From assembly GCA_965213545.1 (NCBI GenBank), contig CBDBZL010000002.1, positions 62,001 through 126,000 on the forward strand: DNA of 64,000 bases, in the 5' to 3' direction. Shown piece by piece: positions 9,505 to 18,289 of this stretch. Both the position numbers and the translations under genes were made by a program. Numbering within the stretch: position 1 is the stretch's first letter; the number at the start of each line of letters is the position of its first letter. A model generated the notes under the pieces. That model was not told the origin of the DNA. It was given only the letters and a program-made list of their open reading frames with translations, and searched no databases. Source of the DNA: CBDBZL01 sp965213545 (GTDB lineage Bacteria > Pseudomonadota > Alphaproteobacteria > Sphingomonadales > Sphingomonadaceae).

Positions 9505-10699
9505 GGTTCGGGATAGACCGGCTGCTTGGTGACCCGGCGCTTCGCCAGCCCCTTGCCGGCCGGCGGATCGCGCTGGTGGCCCACCCCGCCTCGGTCACGG
9601 ATAATCTCACCCATTCGCTCGATGCGCTGATCGCTGCCGGGATCGACGTCACCGCCGCGCTGGGGCCGCAGCACGGGCTGAAGGGCGACAAGCAGGACAA
9701 TATGGTCGAGACCGGCGACGAGCGCGATCCGACATACGATATTCCTGTCTATTCGCTCTACGGTGAGGTCCGCCGCCCGAGTGCGGCCATGATGGATTCG
9801 GCGGATGTGTTCCTGTTCGATCTGCAGGATCTGGGGTGCCGGATTTACACTTTCGTAACGACTTTGCTCTATCTGCTGGAAGAGGCGGCAAGACGGGGCA
9901 AAACAGTCTGGGTGCTCGATCGTCCCAATCCGGCGGGGCGGCCGGTCGAGGGAAGCCCGCTTGTCGCGGGCCAGGAAAGTTTTGTCGGCGCCGCGCCCAT
10001 GCCCATGCGCCATGGCCTGACGATGGGGGAAATGGGGCACTGGTTCATCCGGCATTTCGGGCTGGATGTCGATTACCGGGTTATTGCGATGGACGGCTGG
10101 TCGCCCGGAGAACAGCCCGGCTTCGGCTGGCCCGAGGATCGCGTGTGGATCAATCCCAGCCCCAACGCTGCCGGTCTCAACATGGCGCGCTGTTATGCAG
10201 GAACCGTCATGCTCGAAGGCACGACGCTAAGCGAAGGCCGCGGAACGACACGACCGCTCGAGATCCTGTTCGGAGCGCCCGATCTTGAGGCACGCGCGGT
10301 CCTGGCGCAGATGGAGCGCTTGGCGCCTCAGTGGCTTGTCGGCTGCGCAATCCGTGAATGCTGGTTCACGCCCACATTTCACAAGCATTCGGGCGCCCTA
10401 TGCAGCGCGCTGATGGTCCACGCCGAAGGCCGGTTCTACGATCATGCGGCTTCCGGCCATGGCGGCTGCAGGCGCTCGCTTTCAAGGCGATCCGCATGCT
10501 CGAGCCCGATTATCCACTATGGCGCGACTTCGCCTATGAATACGAGTTCGAGCGGCTGGCAATCGATGTCATCAATGGCGGGCCGGCGCTGCGCGAGTGG
10601 GTGGACGACCCATCCGCCATACCGGCCGACCTCGAGACACTGGCCGCGCGCGACGAGACCGCATGGCGCGAGGAAATGGCCGACGTGCTTTTGTACTGA
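9501..10699 (+). pseudogene. DUF1343 / NamZ-like exo-beta-N-acetylmuramidase, frameshifted
   Basis: The first frame encodes about 317 good residues of a DUF1343 protein (SLYGEVRRP, FDLQDLGCRIYTF, DRPNPAGR, GRGTTRP), then stops matching after YDHAA. The family C-terminus (FRPWRLQALAFKAI, then YEYEFERLAIDVINGG) continues in another frame from about 10453 to 10699. The break lies at 10450-10453, where GCTTCCGG would restore the frame if it read GCTTTCCGG, i.e. one missing T. Intact, it would be about 399 residues, the usual family length. Characterised members (GH171, NamZ) remove N-acetylmuramic acid from peptidoglycan fragments. The break may be a real mutation or a base error. Confidence 0.8.
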
Positions 10700-10902
10700 G
10701 CCGGTTGCGCCTATCCGCCCCGGCTCCCGACGGCGGCCAGCATGAACGGCATCACCCTGTTTGAGCGATGGCTGCAAAGCAATCGCGCGTGGAGTTCCCG
10801 GTTCGAAATTTCCGGTTCATCACGCCTCGGGATATCACCATGGGCTAACCACACTATCGCCGATCGTTCCCGTTGCGGAAGTAATCCGAAGCGCAAAACC
10901 CA

Positions 10903-10919
10903 TTTTATGGACCATAAAA
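10903..10919. repeat. perfect AT-rich inverted repeat
   Basis: Two perfect 8-base arms, TTTTATGG and CCATAAAA, separated by one A. It lies in the 269-base gap between the convergent DUF1343 and parE genes, about 50 bases from the parE stop. T-runs on both strands would suit a weak bidirectional terminator, or the site could bind a dimeric protein. I see nothing else in this gap. Confidence 0.5.
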
Positions 10920-10968
10920 AGCAGCGCATCGGGCACGCGAAACGCCATCGCGCAGCCATGGCCGGCGA

Positions 10969-12966
10969 TCAGGCGTCGATCATCTCGCGGTCGATATTGC
11001 CGGCCTGGTTCTGAATGAAATTGAACCGGTGCTCGGGATTGCGACCCATCAGCTGGTCGACCAGTTCGGAAACCGCATGCCGCTGCTCGTGCTCGGTGGG
11101 CAGCGTGATGCGCACCAGGCTGCGGCTTTCGGGCGCCATCGTGGTTTCGCGCAGCTGTCCGGGGTTCATCTCCCCCAGCCCCTTGAACCGCGCCACCTCG
11201 ACCTTGCGGCCCTTGAAAACGCTTGCCTCCAGCTGTGCCCGGTGTGCATCGTCGCGCGCATAATGGCTCTCCTTGCCGGCGGTGAGACGATAGAGCGGGG
11301 GCTGGGCGAGATACAGGTGCCCCTGCCGCACCAGTGCAGCCATCTCCTGGAAGAAGAAGGTCATCAGCAAGGTGGCGATATGCGCGCCGTCGACATCGGC
11401 GTCGGTCATGATGACGATCCGGTCATAGCGCAGCGTTGCCGGGTCGCAGTCGCGCCGGGTGCCGCATCCCAGCGCCAGGATCAGGTCGGCGATCTCGGAA
11501 TTGCCGCGGATCTTGTCGGCACTGGCACTGGCGACGTTGAGGATCTTGCCGCGGATCGGCAGGATCGCCTGGGTCTTGCGATCGCGCGCTTGCTTGGCGC
11601 TGCCGCCCGCGCTGTCCCCCTCGACGATGAACAGCTCGGTCTCGCCATCGGTTTCACCCGAGCAGTCGGTCAGCTTGCCCGGCAGTCGCAGTCGCTTGCC
11701 GCTGGTGGCGGTCTTGCGCTTGATCTCGCGTTCGGCCTTGCGTTTCAGCCGCTCGTCCATGCGCTCCATGACCGCCGCCAGCAGTGTCCGCCCGCGCTCC
11801 ATGTTGTCGGTCAGGAAATGGTCGAAATGATCGCGCATCGCGGTCTCGACGAGGCGCGCGGCCTCGGGCGAGGTCAGGCGATCCTTGGTCTGGCTCTGAA
11901 ATTGGGGCTCGCGGACGAACACGCTCAGCATGATCTCGGCGCCCGCGACAACGTCATCGGCCGATAGGTCCTTGGCCTTCTTCTGGCCGGCCAGCTCACC
12001 GAACGCGCGCAGGCCCTTGACCAGCGCGGCGCGCGCGCCCTGCTCGTGCGTCCCGCCATCGGGGGTGGGCACGGTGTTGCAATACCAGCTGGTCGCCCCA
12101 TCCGACCAGAGCGGCCAGGCGATCGCCCATTCCGCACGGCCCGCCTCGTCCGCGAAGTCCTGCCCGCCGGTGAAGGGCTCGGCGGTCACGCATTCGCGCG
12201 TTCCCACCTGTTCAGCCAGATGATCGGCCAGGCCGCCGGGAAACTGGAACTGGGCTTCGGTCGGCAGATCGTCGATCGCGAGCGAGGCGGCGCATTTCCA
12301 GCGGATCTCCACCCCGGCGAACAGATAGGCCTTGGAGCGGGCCAGCTCGAACAGCCGCCTGGCGCTGAACTTGCGCTCGCCGAAGATGGCCGGATCGGGG
12401 ACGAAGGCGATGGTGGTGCCGCGCCTGTTGGGAGCAGCGCCCGCGTTGGCGAGCGGTCCCATCGGTTCGCCGCGCGCGAATTGCTGGACGTACAGCTCGC
12501 GGCCGCGCGCCACCTCCACGCGCAATTCGCTCGACAGGGCGTTGACCACGCTGACCCCCACGCCGTGGAGGCCGCCGCTGGTGGCATAGGCCTTCCCCGA
12601 AAACTTGCCCCCCGAATGGAGCGTGGTCAGGATCACCTCAAGCGTGGACTTGCCGGGAAACTTGGGGTGCTCATCCACCGGGATGCCGCGGCCATTATCG
12701 GTGACGATAAGCCGGCCGGCGGTTCCCTCGGGCCCTTCCTCGAGCGTGACCTCGATGCGGCTCGCATGGCCGGCCACCGCCTCGTCCATGGCGTTGTCGA
12801 TGACTTCAGCGGCAAGGTGGTGAAGCGCCCGGTCGTCGGTTCCGCCGACATACATGCCGGGCCGGCGGCGAACCGGTTCGAGCCCTTCGAGAACCTCGAT
12901 CGCCGAGGCGTCATAGGCATCGGATGCCTTGTCGACGGGCATCTTGTCGAACAGGTCGTCGCTCAT
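10969..12966 (-). CDS. parE: DNA topoisomerase IV subunit B
   Basis: 665 residues, the ATPase subunit of topoisomerase IV, which decatenates chromosomes together with ParC. The GHKL ATPase signatures are EVIDNAMDEA, DNGRGIPVDEH and GGLHGVGVSVVNALS. The TOPRIM metal site shows EGDSAGGSAKQ and DADVDGAHI. The length and compact C-terminal half, lacking a GyrB insertion, favour ParE over GyrB. It is transcribed alone, convergent with the DUF1343 gene. Confidence 0.9.
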   Translation of the reverse strand: MSDDLFDKMPVDKASDAYDASAIEVLEGLEPVRRRPGMYVGGTDDRALHHLAAEVIDNAMDEAVAGHASRIEVTLEEGPEGTAGRLIVTDNGRGIPVDEHPKFPGKSTLEVILTTLHSGGKFSGKAYATSGGLHGVGVSVVNALSSELRVEVARGRELYVQQFARGEPMGPLANAGAAPNRRGTTIAFVPDPAIFGERKFSARRLFELARSKAYLFAGVEIRWKCAASLAIDDLPTEAQFQFPGGLADHLAEQVGTRECVTAEPFTGGQDFADEAGRAEWAIAWPLWSDGATSWYCNTVPTPDGGTHEQGARAALVKGLRAFGELAGQKKAKDLSADDVVAGAEIMLSVFVREPQFQSQTKDRLTSPEAARLVETAMRDHFDHFLTDNMERGRTLLAAVMERMDERLKRKAEREIKRKTATSGKRLRLPGKLTDCSGETDGETELFIVEGDSAGGSAKQARDRKTQAILPIRGKILNVASASADKIRGNSEIADLILALGCGTRRDCDPATLRYDRIVIMTDADVDGAHIATLLMTFFFQEMAALVRQGHLYLAQPPLYRLTAGKESHYARDDAHRAQLEASVFKGRKVEVARFKGLGEMNPGQLRETTMAPESRSLVRITLPTEHEQRHAVSELVDQLMGRNPEHRFNFIQNQAGNIDREMIDA

Positions 12967-13044
12967 GGCCGCAACCTATAGGACGGCGCGCCGCGGACCT
13001 TCAAGCAGGCGTGCGGCGATATCCGCAACCGCCGCGGTGTGTCC

Positions 13045-14229
13045 TCAGTCGAAGCGAGAGGGTGCCGGACTGACCACGCTGACTGTGCCGGCGCCGATCT
13101 GGCGCACCTCCATCGACCGCTCGCCCACCCCGTCGCGGTTGAAGCGGAAAGGCCCGTCGATGCCCAGAAAACCGTCGGGATCGAGCAGTTCTGTCGCCGG
13201 GAATCGGTCGCCCGGTCGCCAGTCGCGCGCCACGTTAAGCGCAAGCAGCACCGCATCGTAACCCAGCGTGGCGATGCGCGAGGGTCGCTCGCCGAAGCGC
13301 GCCTGGTAGCTGCCGGCGAACTGGCGATAGCGGGTGTCCGAGACGGCCGAATACCATCCGCCGCGAAGCGCCTGGCTGCGCGTCACCTCATCCTCGCCGC
13401 TCCATAGTTCGGTGCCCAGCAACACCGGTTGCGAGGCGCCCGCGCGCCGCAGGGCTTCGGCCGCGACAACCGATACCGCGGCCCCATCGGCGATGAGCAC
13501 CGCGTCGATCCCGCTGCGCCCCGCAAGCCGTGTCGCCGCGCCGGCTACCGCGCTATTGCCACGCTCGTATCGCTCGCTGGCGACCAGCGTCCCGCCGCGC
13601 GCCGCCACGACCCGGCTCAGGACATCGAGCGCCCGCTCGCCATATTCGCCGCGCGGGACCAGCGCGCCGAACCGCCGCTCGCCGCGTTCGATGGCGAAAC
13701 GCACCGTGCGCGCGATCGATTGCTCGGGCACATGCCCCAGCACGAAGGCATCGGGCCGCGCGGCCGAAGTGTCGTTGGAAAAGCTGATGAGGGGGACGTT
13801 GGCCGGCCGTGCCTCGGCCAGCACCTGGTCGATCTCGTCGCGCATCAACGGGCCCAGGATCAGCCGGTTGCCCTCGGCCACCGCACGGCGCGCGGCCTGG
13901 CGCGCACCGCCCGCGGTGTCGTAGCTGGTGATCCGCAGGTTCTGCGCGTTGGTGTCGAGCAGCGCCATGGTGGTGGCATTGGCGATCGACTGGCCGACCT
14001 CGGCATTGTTTCCCGAAAGCGGCACCAGCAACGCCACGCGGTGACGATCCTCGTCGGTGGGCAGCCCGGGTGTCGGGGTGGCAGGGGTATCGCCCGCGTT
14101 TGCGGGGGGAGGGGGCGGGGTTCGCTCGGGCGCATCCCGGCCACCGCCAACGCCCGGAATGATCTGGCACGCGGACAGAAACAGGGTCAGAAGAAGGACC
14201 GCGAGGCCCCGTCGCACAAGGTTCAACAT
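13045..14229 (-). CDS. penicillin-binding protein activator-like lipoprotein (periplasmic binding fold)
   Basis: 394 residues. The N-terminus is a lipoprotein signal with lipobox LSAC (Cys21), followed by a Pro-rich linker (residues 33-55). The rest is a type I periplasmic-binding-protein fold (RVALLVPLSGNNAEVGQSI...), as in LpoA and Leu/Ile/Val-binding proteins. In Proteobacteria this class, divergent from rsmI and yraN, is annotated as a penicillin-binding protein activator at the outer membrane. The gene order here (lipoprotein, then rsmI-yraN) fits, although the lipoprotein is on the opposite strand. Confidence 0.8.
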   Translation of the reverse strand: MLNLVRRGLAVLLLTLFLSACQIIPGVGGGRDAPERTPPPPPANAGDTPATPTPGLPTDEDRHRVALLVPLSGNNAEVGQSIANATTMALLDTNAQNLRITSYDTAGGARQAARRAVAEGNRLILGPLMRDEIDQVLAEARPANVPLISFSNDTSAARPDAFVLGHVPEQSIARTVRFAIERGERRFGALVPRGEYGERALDVLSRVVAARGGTLVASERYERGNSAVAGAATRLAGRSGIDAVLIADGAAVSVVAAEALRRAGASQPVLLGTELWSGEDEVTRSQALRGGWYSAVSDTRYRQFAGSYQARFGERPSRIATLGYDAVLLALNVARDWRPGDRFPATELLDPDGFLGIDGPFRFNRDGVGERSMEVRQIGAGTVSVVSPAPSRFD

Positions 14230-14263
14230 GCTTGCCGTCTCAGTCCCGCCTGTTCATGGGGCC

Positions 14264-15148
14264 ATGGTGAGCGACATGCCCTCCAGCCCGTTCGGCCAGC
14301 CCGGATTCGACGAACCCGAAGCGCTGCCCAGCGGCCTCTATATTGTCGCCACGCCGATTGGCAATCTTGGCGACATCACGCGGCGCGCGGTCGACACGCT
14401 GGCTCGTTGCGACGCGATCGCCTGCGAGGATACGCGGGTGACGGGAAAGCTCCTCAAGCATCTGGGGCTGGAAAAGCCGTTATGGCGCTATCACGATCAC
14501 AGCGCACCCGAGGATCGCGCCCGCCTGGTCGCGGCGATGGCCGAGCGGGCGGTGGCGCTGGTGAGCGATGCGGGGACGCCGCTGGTCTCCGATCCCGGCT
14601 TTCGCCTGGTTCGCGAGGCGCGCGCGGCGGGCGTTGCGATCAGCGCGCTGCCCGGTCCGAGCGCTCCGCTTTCCGCGCTGGCCATGTCCGGTCTGCCCAG
14701 CGACCGGTTCCTGTTCGCCGGCTTCGTGCCGGTAAAGGACAGCGCGCGGCGGCAGCTGTTCGAGGAACTGGCACCCGTTCGTGCCACGCTGATCTTCTTC
14801 GACACCGCGCCGCGCCTTGCCAAGTCGCTGACCCTCATCGCCGAGATGTTTCCCGATCGCGAAGTAGCCGTGGCGCGCGAATTGACCAAGCTCTACGAGG
14901 AATGCCGCGCTGGTCCGGCGGCCGAACTGCACGCGCATTATTCAGCCCATCCGCCCAGGGGCGAGATCGTCCTTCTCATCGCCCCGCCATCGGCCCCTCC
15001 GCCGGTCAATGAGCGGCACGGCGAGCAAATGCTGCGCGCGCTTCTGGAGACCTCAAAACCCTCGCAAGCCGCCGCCGAGGTCGCCAGGACCACCGGGCTC
15101 GACCGCAAGTGGCTTTATGCTCGCGCACTGGAGATAGGGCGGCAGTGA
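14264..15148 (+). CDS. rsmI: 16S rRNA (cytidine1402-2'-O)-methyltransferase
   Basis: 294 residues, a tetrapyrrole-methylase-fold enzyme that 2'-O-methylates C1402 of 16S rRNA using SAM. Motifs are LYIVATPIGNLGDITRRA near the start, CEDTRVT, and the GTPLVSDPG and LPGPSAPLSAL loops, plus the C-terminal helical HemX-like extension. ATG 14264 or 14276 may start it; the latter has GGTGAG just upstream. Its TGA overlaps the yraN GTG. Confidence 0.92.
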   Translation: MVSDMPSSPFGQPGFDEPEALPSGLYIVATPIGNLGDITRRAVDTLARCDAIACEDTRVTGKLLKHLGLEKPLWRYHDHSAPEDRARLVAAMAERAVALVSDAGTPLVSDPGFRLVREARAAGVAISALPGPSAPLSALAMSGLPSDRFLFAGFVPVKDSARRQLFEELAPVRATLIFFDTAPRLAKSLTLIAEMFPDREVAVARELTKLYEECRAGPAAELHAHYSAHPPRGEIVLLIAPPSAPPPVNERHGEQMLRALLETSKPSQAAAEVARTTGLDRKWLYARALEIGRQ

Positions 15149-15495
15149 AACGCCAGCTCGCCGAGCAACGGGGACGCCGCGGCGAAGCGCGGGCGGCCGA
15201 ATGGCTGTTCGCGCAAGGCTGGCAGATCATCGCCAACCGGGTGAAGACCAAGCTGGGCGAGATCGATCTGGTGGCGCGCCAGGAGGGAACGGTGGCCTTC
15301 GTCGAAGTAAAGTGGCGCGCGCGCGCAGCCGACCTGGCGACAGCGATCGACGAACACCGCCTTTCCCGGGTCGCCGCCGCGGCGCAAAGCGTGGCGCATC
15401 TTTACGCCGCGCCGGGCGAGGACATCCGCATCGATGTGATCCTGCTTGCGCCCAGCACGCCGCCCCGGCACATCGTCAACGCCTGGCAGCCGTGA
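15145..15495 (+). CDS. yraN: YraN family (UPF0102) nuclease-fold protein
   Basis: 116 residues, start GTG 15145 chosen because it overlaps the rsmI stop (GTGA) and gives the conserved N-terminus RGRRGEARAAEWL. The restriction-endonuclease-like core residues are visible: Glu/Asp in LGEIDLVARQ and the ExK in FVEVKWR. Family members are presumed endonucleases or structure-specific nucleases of uncertain role, typically next to rsmI. Confidence 0.9.
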   Translation: MKRQLAEQRGRRGEARAAEWLFAQGWQIIANRVKTKLGEIDLVARQEGTVAFVEVKWRARAADLATAIDEHRLSRVAAAAQSVAHLYAAPGEDIRIDVILLAPSTPPRHIVNAWQP

Positions 15496-15547
15496 TCATG
15501 ATGACCTTGCACCCTTTCGTCCCACCCACCCTGAAGCACCGCGCGAA

Positions 15548-16528
15548 GTGACCCGGTCCCTGCGCGTCGCGGTCCAGATGGACCCTATCCAGACCATTGC
15601 CATCGCCGGCGATTCCACCTTCGCGCTGATGCTGGCGGCCCAAGCGCGCGGGCACCGGTTGTGGCATTACGGGGCGGGCGCGCTGGCCTGGCGGAATGGC
15701 GCCATCACCGCGCAGGCCTGGCCGGTGCAAGTGCAGCGCGGCAAAGGCGATCACTTCGAGAACGGCGAACCAGCCAACCTCGACCTGGCGCGTGATGTCG
15801 ACGTGGTTCTCATGCGCCAGGACCCGCCGTTCGACCTTGGCTATATCACCGCTGCACTGCTGCTCGACCGGCTGCGGGACCGCACGCTGGTGATCAACGA
15901 CCCGCTCAGCGTCATCAACAGCCCCGAAAAGATGTTCGTGCTGGATTACGCGCAGTTCATGCCACCCACGCTGATCACGCGGCAACTTGGTAAGATCCGC
16001 GCCTTTCAACGCGAGCATGGCGCGGTGATCATCAAGCCGCTGCACGGCAATGGCGGCAAGGCGATCTTCAAGGTGGACGAGGCGGGAACCAATCTTTCCG
16101 CCTTGCTCGAAATCTTCAACCAGACCTGGCCCGAGCCGCATATGGTCCAGCGTTTCCTTCCTGAGGTTGCCGATGGCGACAAGCGGATCGTTCTGGTGGA
16201 TGGCGAAGTGGCGGGCGCGATCAACCGCAAGCCGGGGGAGGGCGAGTTCCGCTCCAATCTGGCGCAGGGCGGCACTGCCGAGGCGACACAGCTTACCGGC
16301 CGCGAACGGGAGATCTGCACAGCGATGGGCCCCGAACTGCGCCGGCGGGGTCTGGTTTTCGTGGGCATCGATGTCATCGGCGGCCAGTGGCTGACCGAGA
16401 TCAACGTCACCAGCCCCACCGGCATTGTCGCCATAGACGCCTTCAACGGCACCGACACCGCCGGGCTTATATGGGATGCGATCGAGCGCCGGCATCGCGA
16501 CCAAGGCTGCAAGCGCGCCTCGGCTTGA
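15548..16528 (+). CDS. gshB: glutathione synthetase
   Basis: 326 residues, ATP-grasp ligase joining gamma-glutamylcysteine and glycine. Conserved stretches: VAVQMDPIQTIAIAGDSTF at the N-terminus, MRQDPPFDLGYI, IIKPLHGNGGKAIF in the ATP-binding region, and EINVTSPTGI near the end. GTG 15548 is preferred over ATG 15578 because the usual LRVAVQMDP beginning is then included. It follows yraN by 52 bases on the same strand. Confidence 0.93.
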   Translation: MTRSLRVAVQMDPIQTIAIAGDSTFALMLAAQARGHRLWHYGAGALAWRNGAITAQAWPVQVQRGKGDHFENGEPANLDLARDVDVVLMRQDPPFDLGYITAALLLDRLRDRTLVINDPLSVINSPEKMFVLDYAQFMPPTLITRQLGKIRAFQREHGAVIIKPLHGNGGKAIFKVDEAGTNLSALLEIFNQTWPEPHMVQRFLPEVADGDKRIVLVDGEVAGAINRKPGEGEFRSNLAQGGTAEATQLTGREREICTAMGPELRRRGLVFVGIDVIGGQWLTEINVTSPTGIVAIDAFNGTDTAGLIWDAIERRHRDQGCKRASA

Positions 16529-16584
16529 CTTGCCCCAACGGCCATGAAAGGCTCACGGTCTAATCAATGAAGGGAGAGAATAAC

Positions 16585-16956
16585 ATGACAATTTAAGAAC
16601 GAATCGATGATGGCGAGCTGCTTCCGCAAGGCATGAAGGTGGCACAGGACGCTATTTATCTTCCCGAGATCGAGGCGATTGCCAAGACATTGGCGAAATA
16701 CAACCTCGGTATTTTCATGCCGCATATGCATGAAGAAAGGACCGGACGTTCCATCGACTTGCCCGATGGCATGCAGTCCGTCGAAGATGGCCTTGAGGTT
16801 TCCTTCCATAAGGAGGAAGACCTGCAGACCGGTGGCAAGGAATATGTCGATGTCGCGTGGCAATGGATCGACGATGGCGTTCGTCCCAGGATGGGTTGCA
16901 CATCGCGCTGCGTAAAACAGGGCACGATGCACACCACCGGGCGCACTGCCGAATAG
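16585..16956 (+). pseudogene. small hypothetical protein with an ochre codon at position 4
   Basis: A ribosome-binding site (AAGGGAGAG) lies just before ATG 16585, but the frame reads Met-Thr-Ile-TAA. The same frame is then open without a break to 16956, including a natural-looking ERIDDGELLPQG before an internal ATG at 16633. The intact product would be about 123 residues, acidic, cytoplasmic, with a GCTSRC pair near the C-terminus. A CAA-to-TAA change at 16594 is the simplest explanation. Translation might restart at 16633 (107 residues). I do not recognise the family. Confidence 0.6.
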
Positions 16957-17052
16957 GCGGCCCGTTCCACAGCCGAGACCGCCGACGTCCCGAGCCAACG
17001 GCGGTCTTGGCTCGATCTGCACCCCAATCGGTTGCCGCGGCGTTTTGGCGCC

Positions 17053-17697
17053 ATGGATGACGTCATCATCAATGCGATCGAACGGGGCGGTTACGCCGGC
17101 ATATTCCTGCTGATGGCGCTTGAGAACATCATTCCGCCGATCCCTTCCGAGGTCATCATGGGGATTGGCGGGGTGCTGGTGGCGCGCGGCGCGATGGACT
17201 TCTGGCCGCTGCTGCTTGCCGGAACCGCAGGCTCCACCGCCGGCAATCTGGTGCTGTTCTGGCTGGGTCAGAAATACGGCTACAAGCGGCTGCGGCCTTT
17301 TGTCGAGCGCTGGGGTCGATGGCTCACGGTGGAATGGGAGCATATCGAGAAGGCGAGCCGGTTCCTGCGCCGGCATGGCCATTGGGTGGTGTTCGTGCTG
17401 CGCTTCTCGCCCGTATTGCGTTCGGTCATCTCGCTGCCGGCGGGTCTTGCGCATATGCCGGTATGGAAGTTCGTCGGCTTCACCTTCGCCGGTGCGATGA
17501 TATGGAACGTGTTGCTCATCAAGGGGGGCGAATGGCTCGGCCGTTGGCTCGCCGAATCTCAGGACATTCTGGGCTGGGCCATCCTGGCGATTGTCGTGCT
17601 GACGGTTGCCGGCTATTTGTGGCGACTGGCAACCTGGAAGCCGGGCACTGGATCGAACCAAGCAAGCGGCGGGGCGCGAGAAAAACGTGGACCATAA
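17053..17697 (+). CDS. DedA family membrane protein
   Basis: 214 residues with about five hydrophobic segments and a VTT/SNARE-associated domain. The signature ALENIIPPIPSEVIMGIGG, with its membrane-embedded acidic and proline residues, and RFSPVLRSVISLPAG in the second half are diagnostic. Members are undecaprenyl-phosphate or other lipid flippase-like proteins of the inner membrane. ATG 17053 is used; a TTG seven codons upstream is less likely. It overlaps the next gene by 11 bases. Confidence 0.9.
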   Translation: MDDVIINAIERGGYAGIFLLMALENIIPPIPSEVIMGIGGVLVARGAMDFWPLLLAGTAGSTAGNLVLFWLGQKYGYKRLRPFVERWGRWLTVEWEHIEKASRFLRRHGHWVVFVLRFSPVLRSVISLPAGLAHMPVWKFVGFTFAGAMIWNVLLIKGGEWLGRWLAESQDILGWAILAIVVLTVAGYLWRLATWKPGTGSNQASGGAREKRGP

Positions 17698-18289
17698 CAG
17701 TCAAGCAATAACTACCATCACACAGCGCTGGCGTGATACTCCGGCAGGCTACGGACGCATAAGTCGCTTCTTTCACTGGACCATGGCGGCCCTGTTCGCC
17801 TGGCAGTTCACCTCTGCCATCCTACATTTCTTCGCTGACGACACGCCGGTCGAGGAGTTCGTTTTCGCAACCCATTTCGACATTGGGTTCACTCTATGGT
17901 GCCTGGTGCTGCTGCGTGGTGGCTGGGGTCTGGCGAACTTGCGCAACCGACCCCATCATGCGGGCCCCAAGGCGCTGAGGCGAGCGGCAACGCTCGGTCA
18001 TCTGGCGATGTATCTGCTGATGTTCGCCATACCCACTATCGCACTTGTGCGCGCCTATGGCAGCAAGTGGGGACTGACCTTGTTCGGCATGCCGGTGTTT
18101 GCGCCGCGCGACCCGGAAATCGAATGGATGCAGGCGCTTGGCGGCGCGCTTCACGGAGAGCTGGGCTGGCTGCTGCTGGCGCTTGTCGCCGGCCATGTGG
18201 CGATGGCGCTGTGGCATGGCTATTCGCGGCGCGATGGAACGCTGCAACGCATGTGGCGTGGTGGACCGGGCGCCCGGCGCGCGGTCTAG
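17687..18289 (+). CDS. cytochrome b561-type membrane protein
   Basis: 200 residues with four predicted membrane helices. Histidines placed as haem ligands are visible in RFFHWTMAALFAWQF, FATHFDIGF, LGHLAMYLLMF and LVAGHVAMALWHGY. This is the layout of prokaryotic b561/Ni-hydrogenase-like cytochrome b proteins that move electrons across the inner membrane. GTG 17687 was chosen since the next ATG would cut into the first helix. It overlaps dedA and ends back-to-back with xerC. Confidence 0.85.
   Translation: MDHNSQAITTITQRWRDTPAGYGRISRFFHWTMAALFAWQFTSAILHFFADDTPVEEFVFATHFDIGFTLWCLVLLRGGWGLANLRNRPHHAGPKALRRAATLGHLAMYLLMFAIPTIALVRAYGSKWGLTLFGMPVFAPRDPEIEWMQALGGALHGELGWLLLALVAGHVAMALWHGYSRRDGTLQRMWRGGPGARRAV

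Noticed and set aside
10700..10968. Short frames in the gap between the DUF1343 gene and parE
   Set aside because: No ribosome-binding site, no conserved pattern; only the inverted repeat stands out.
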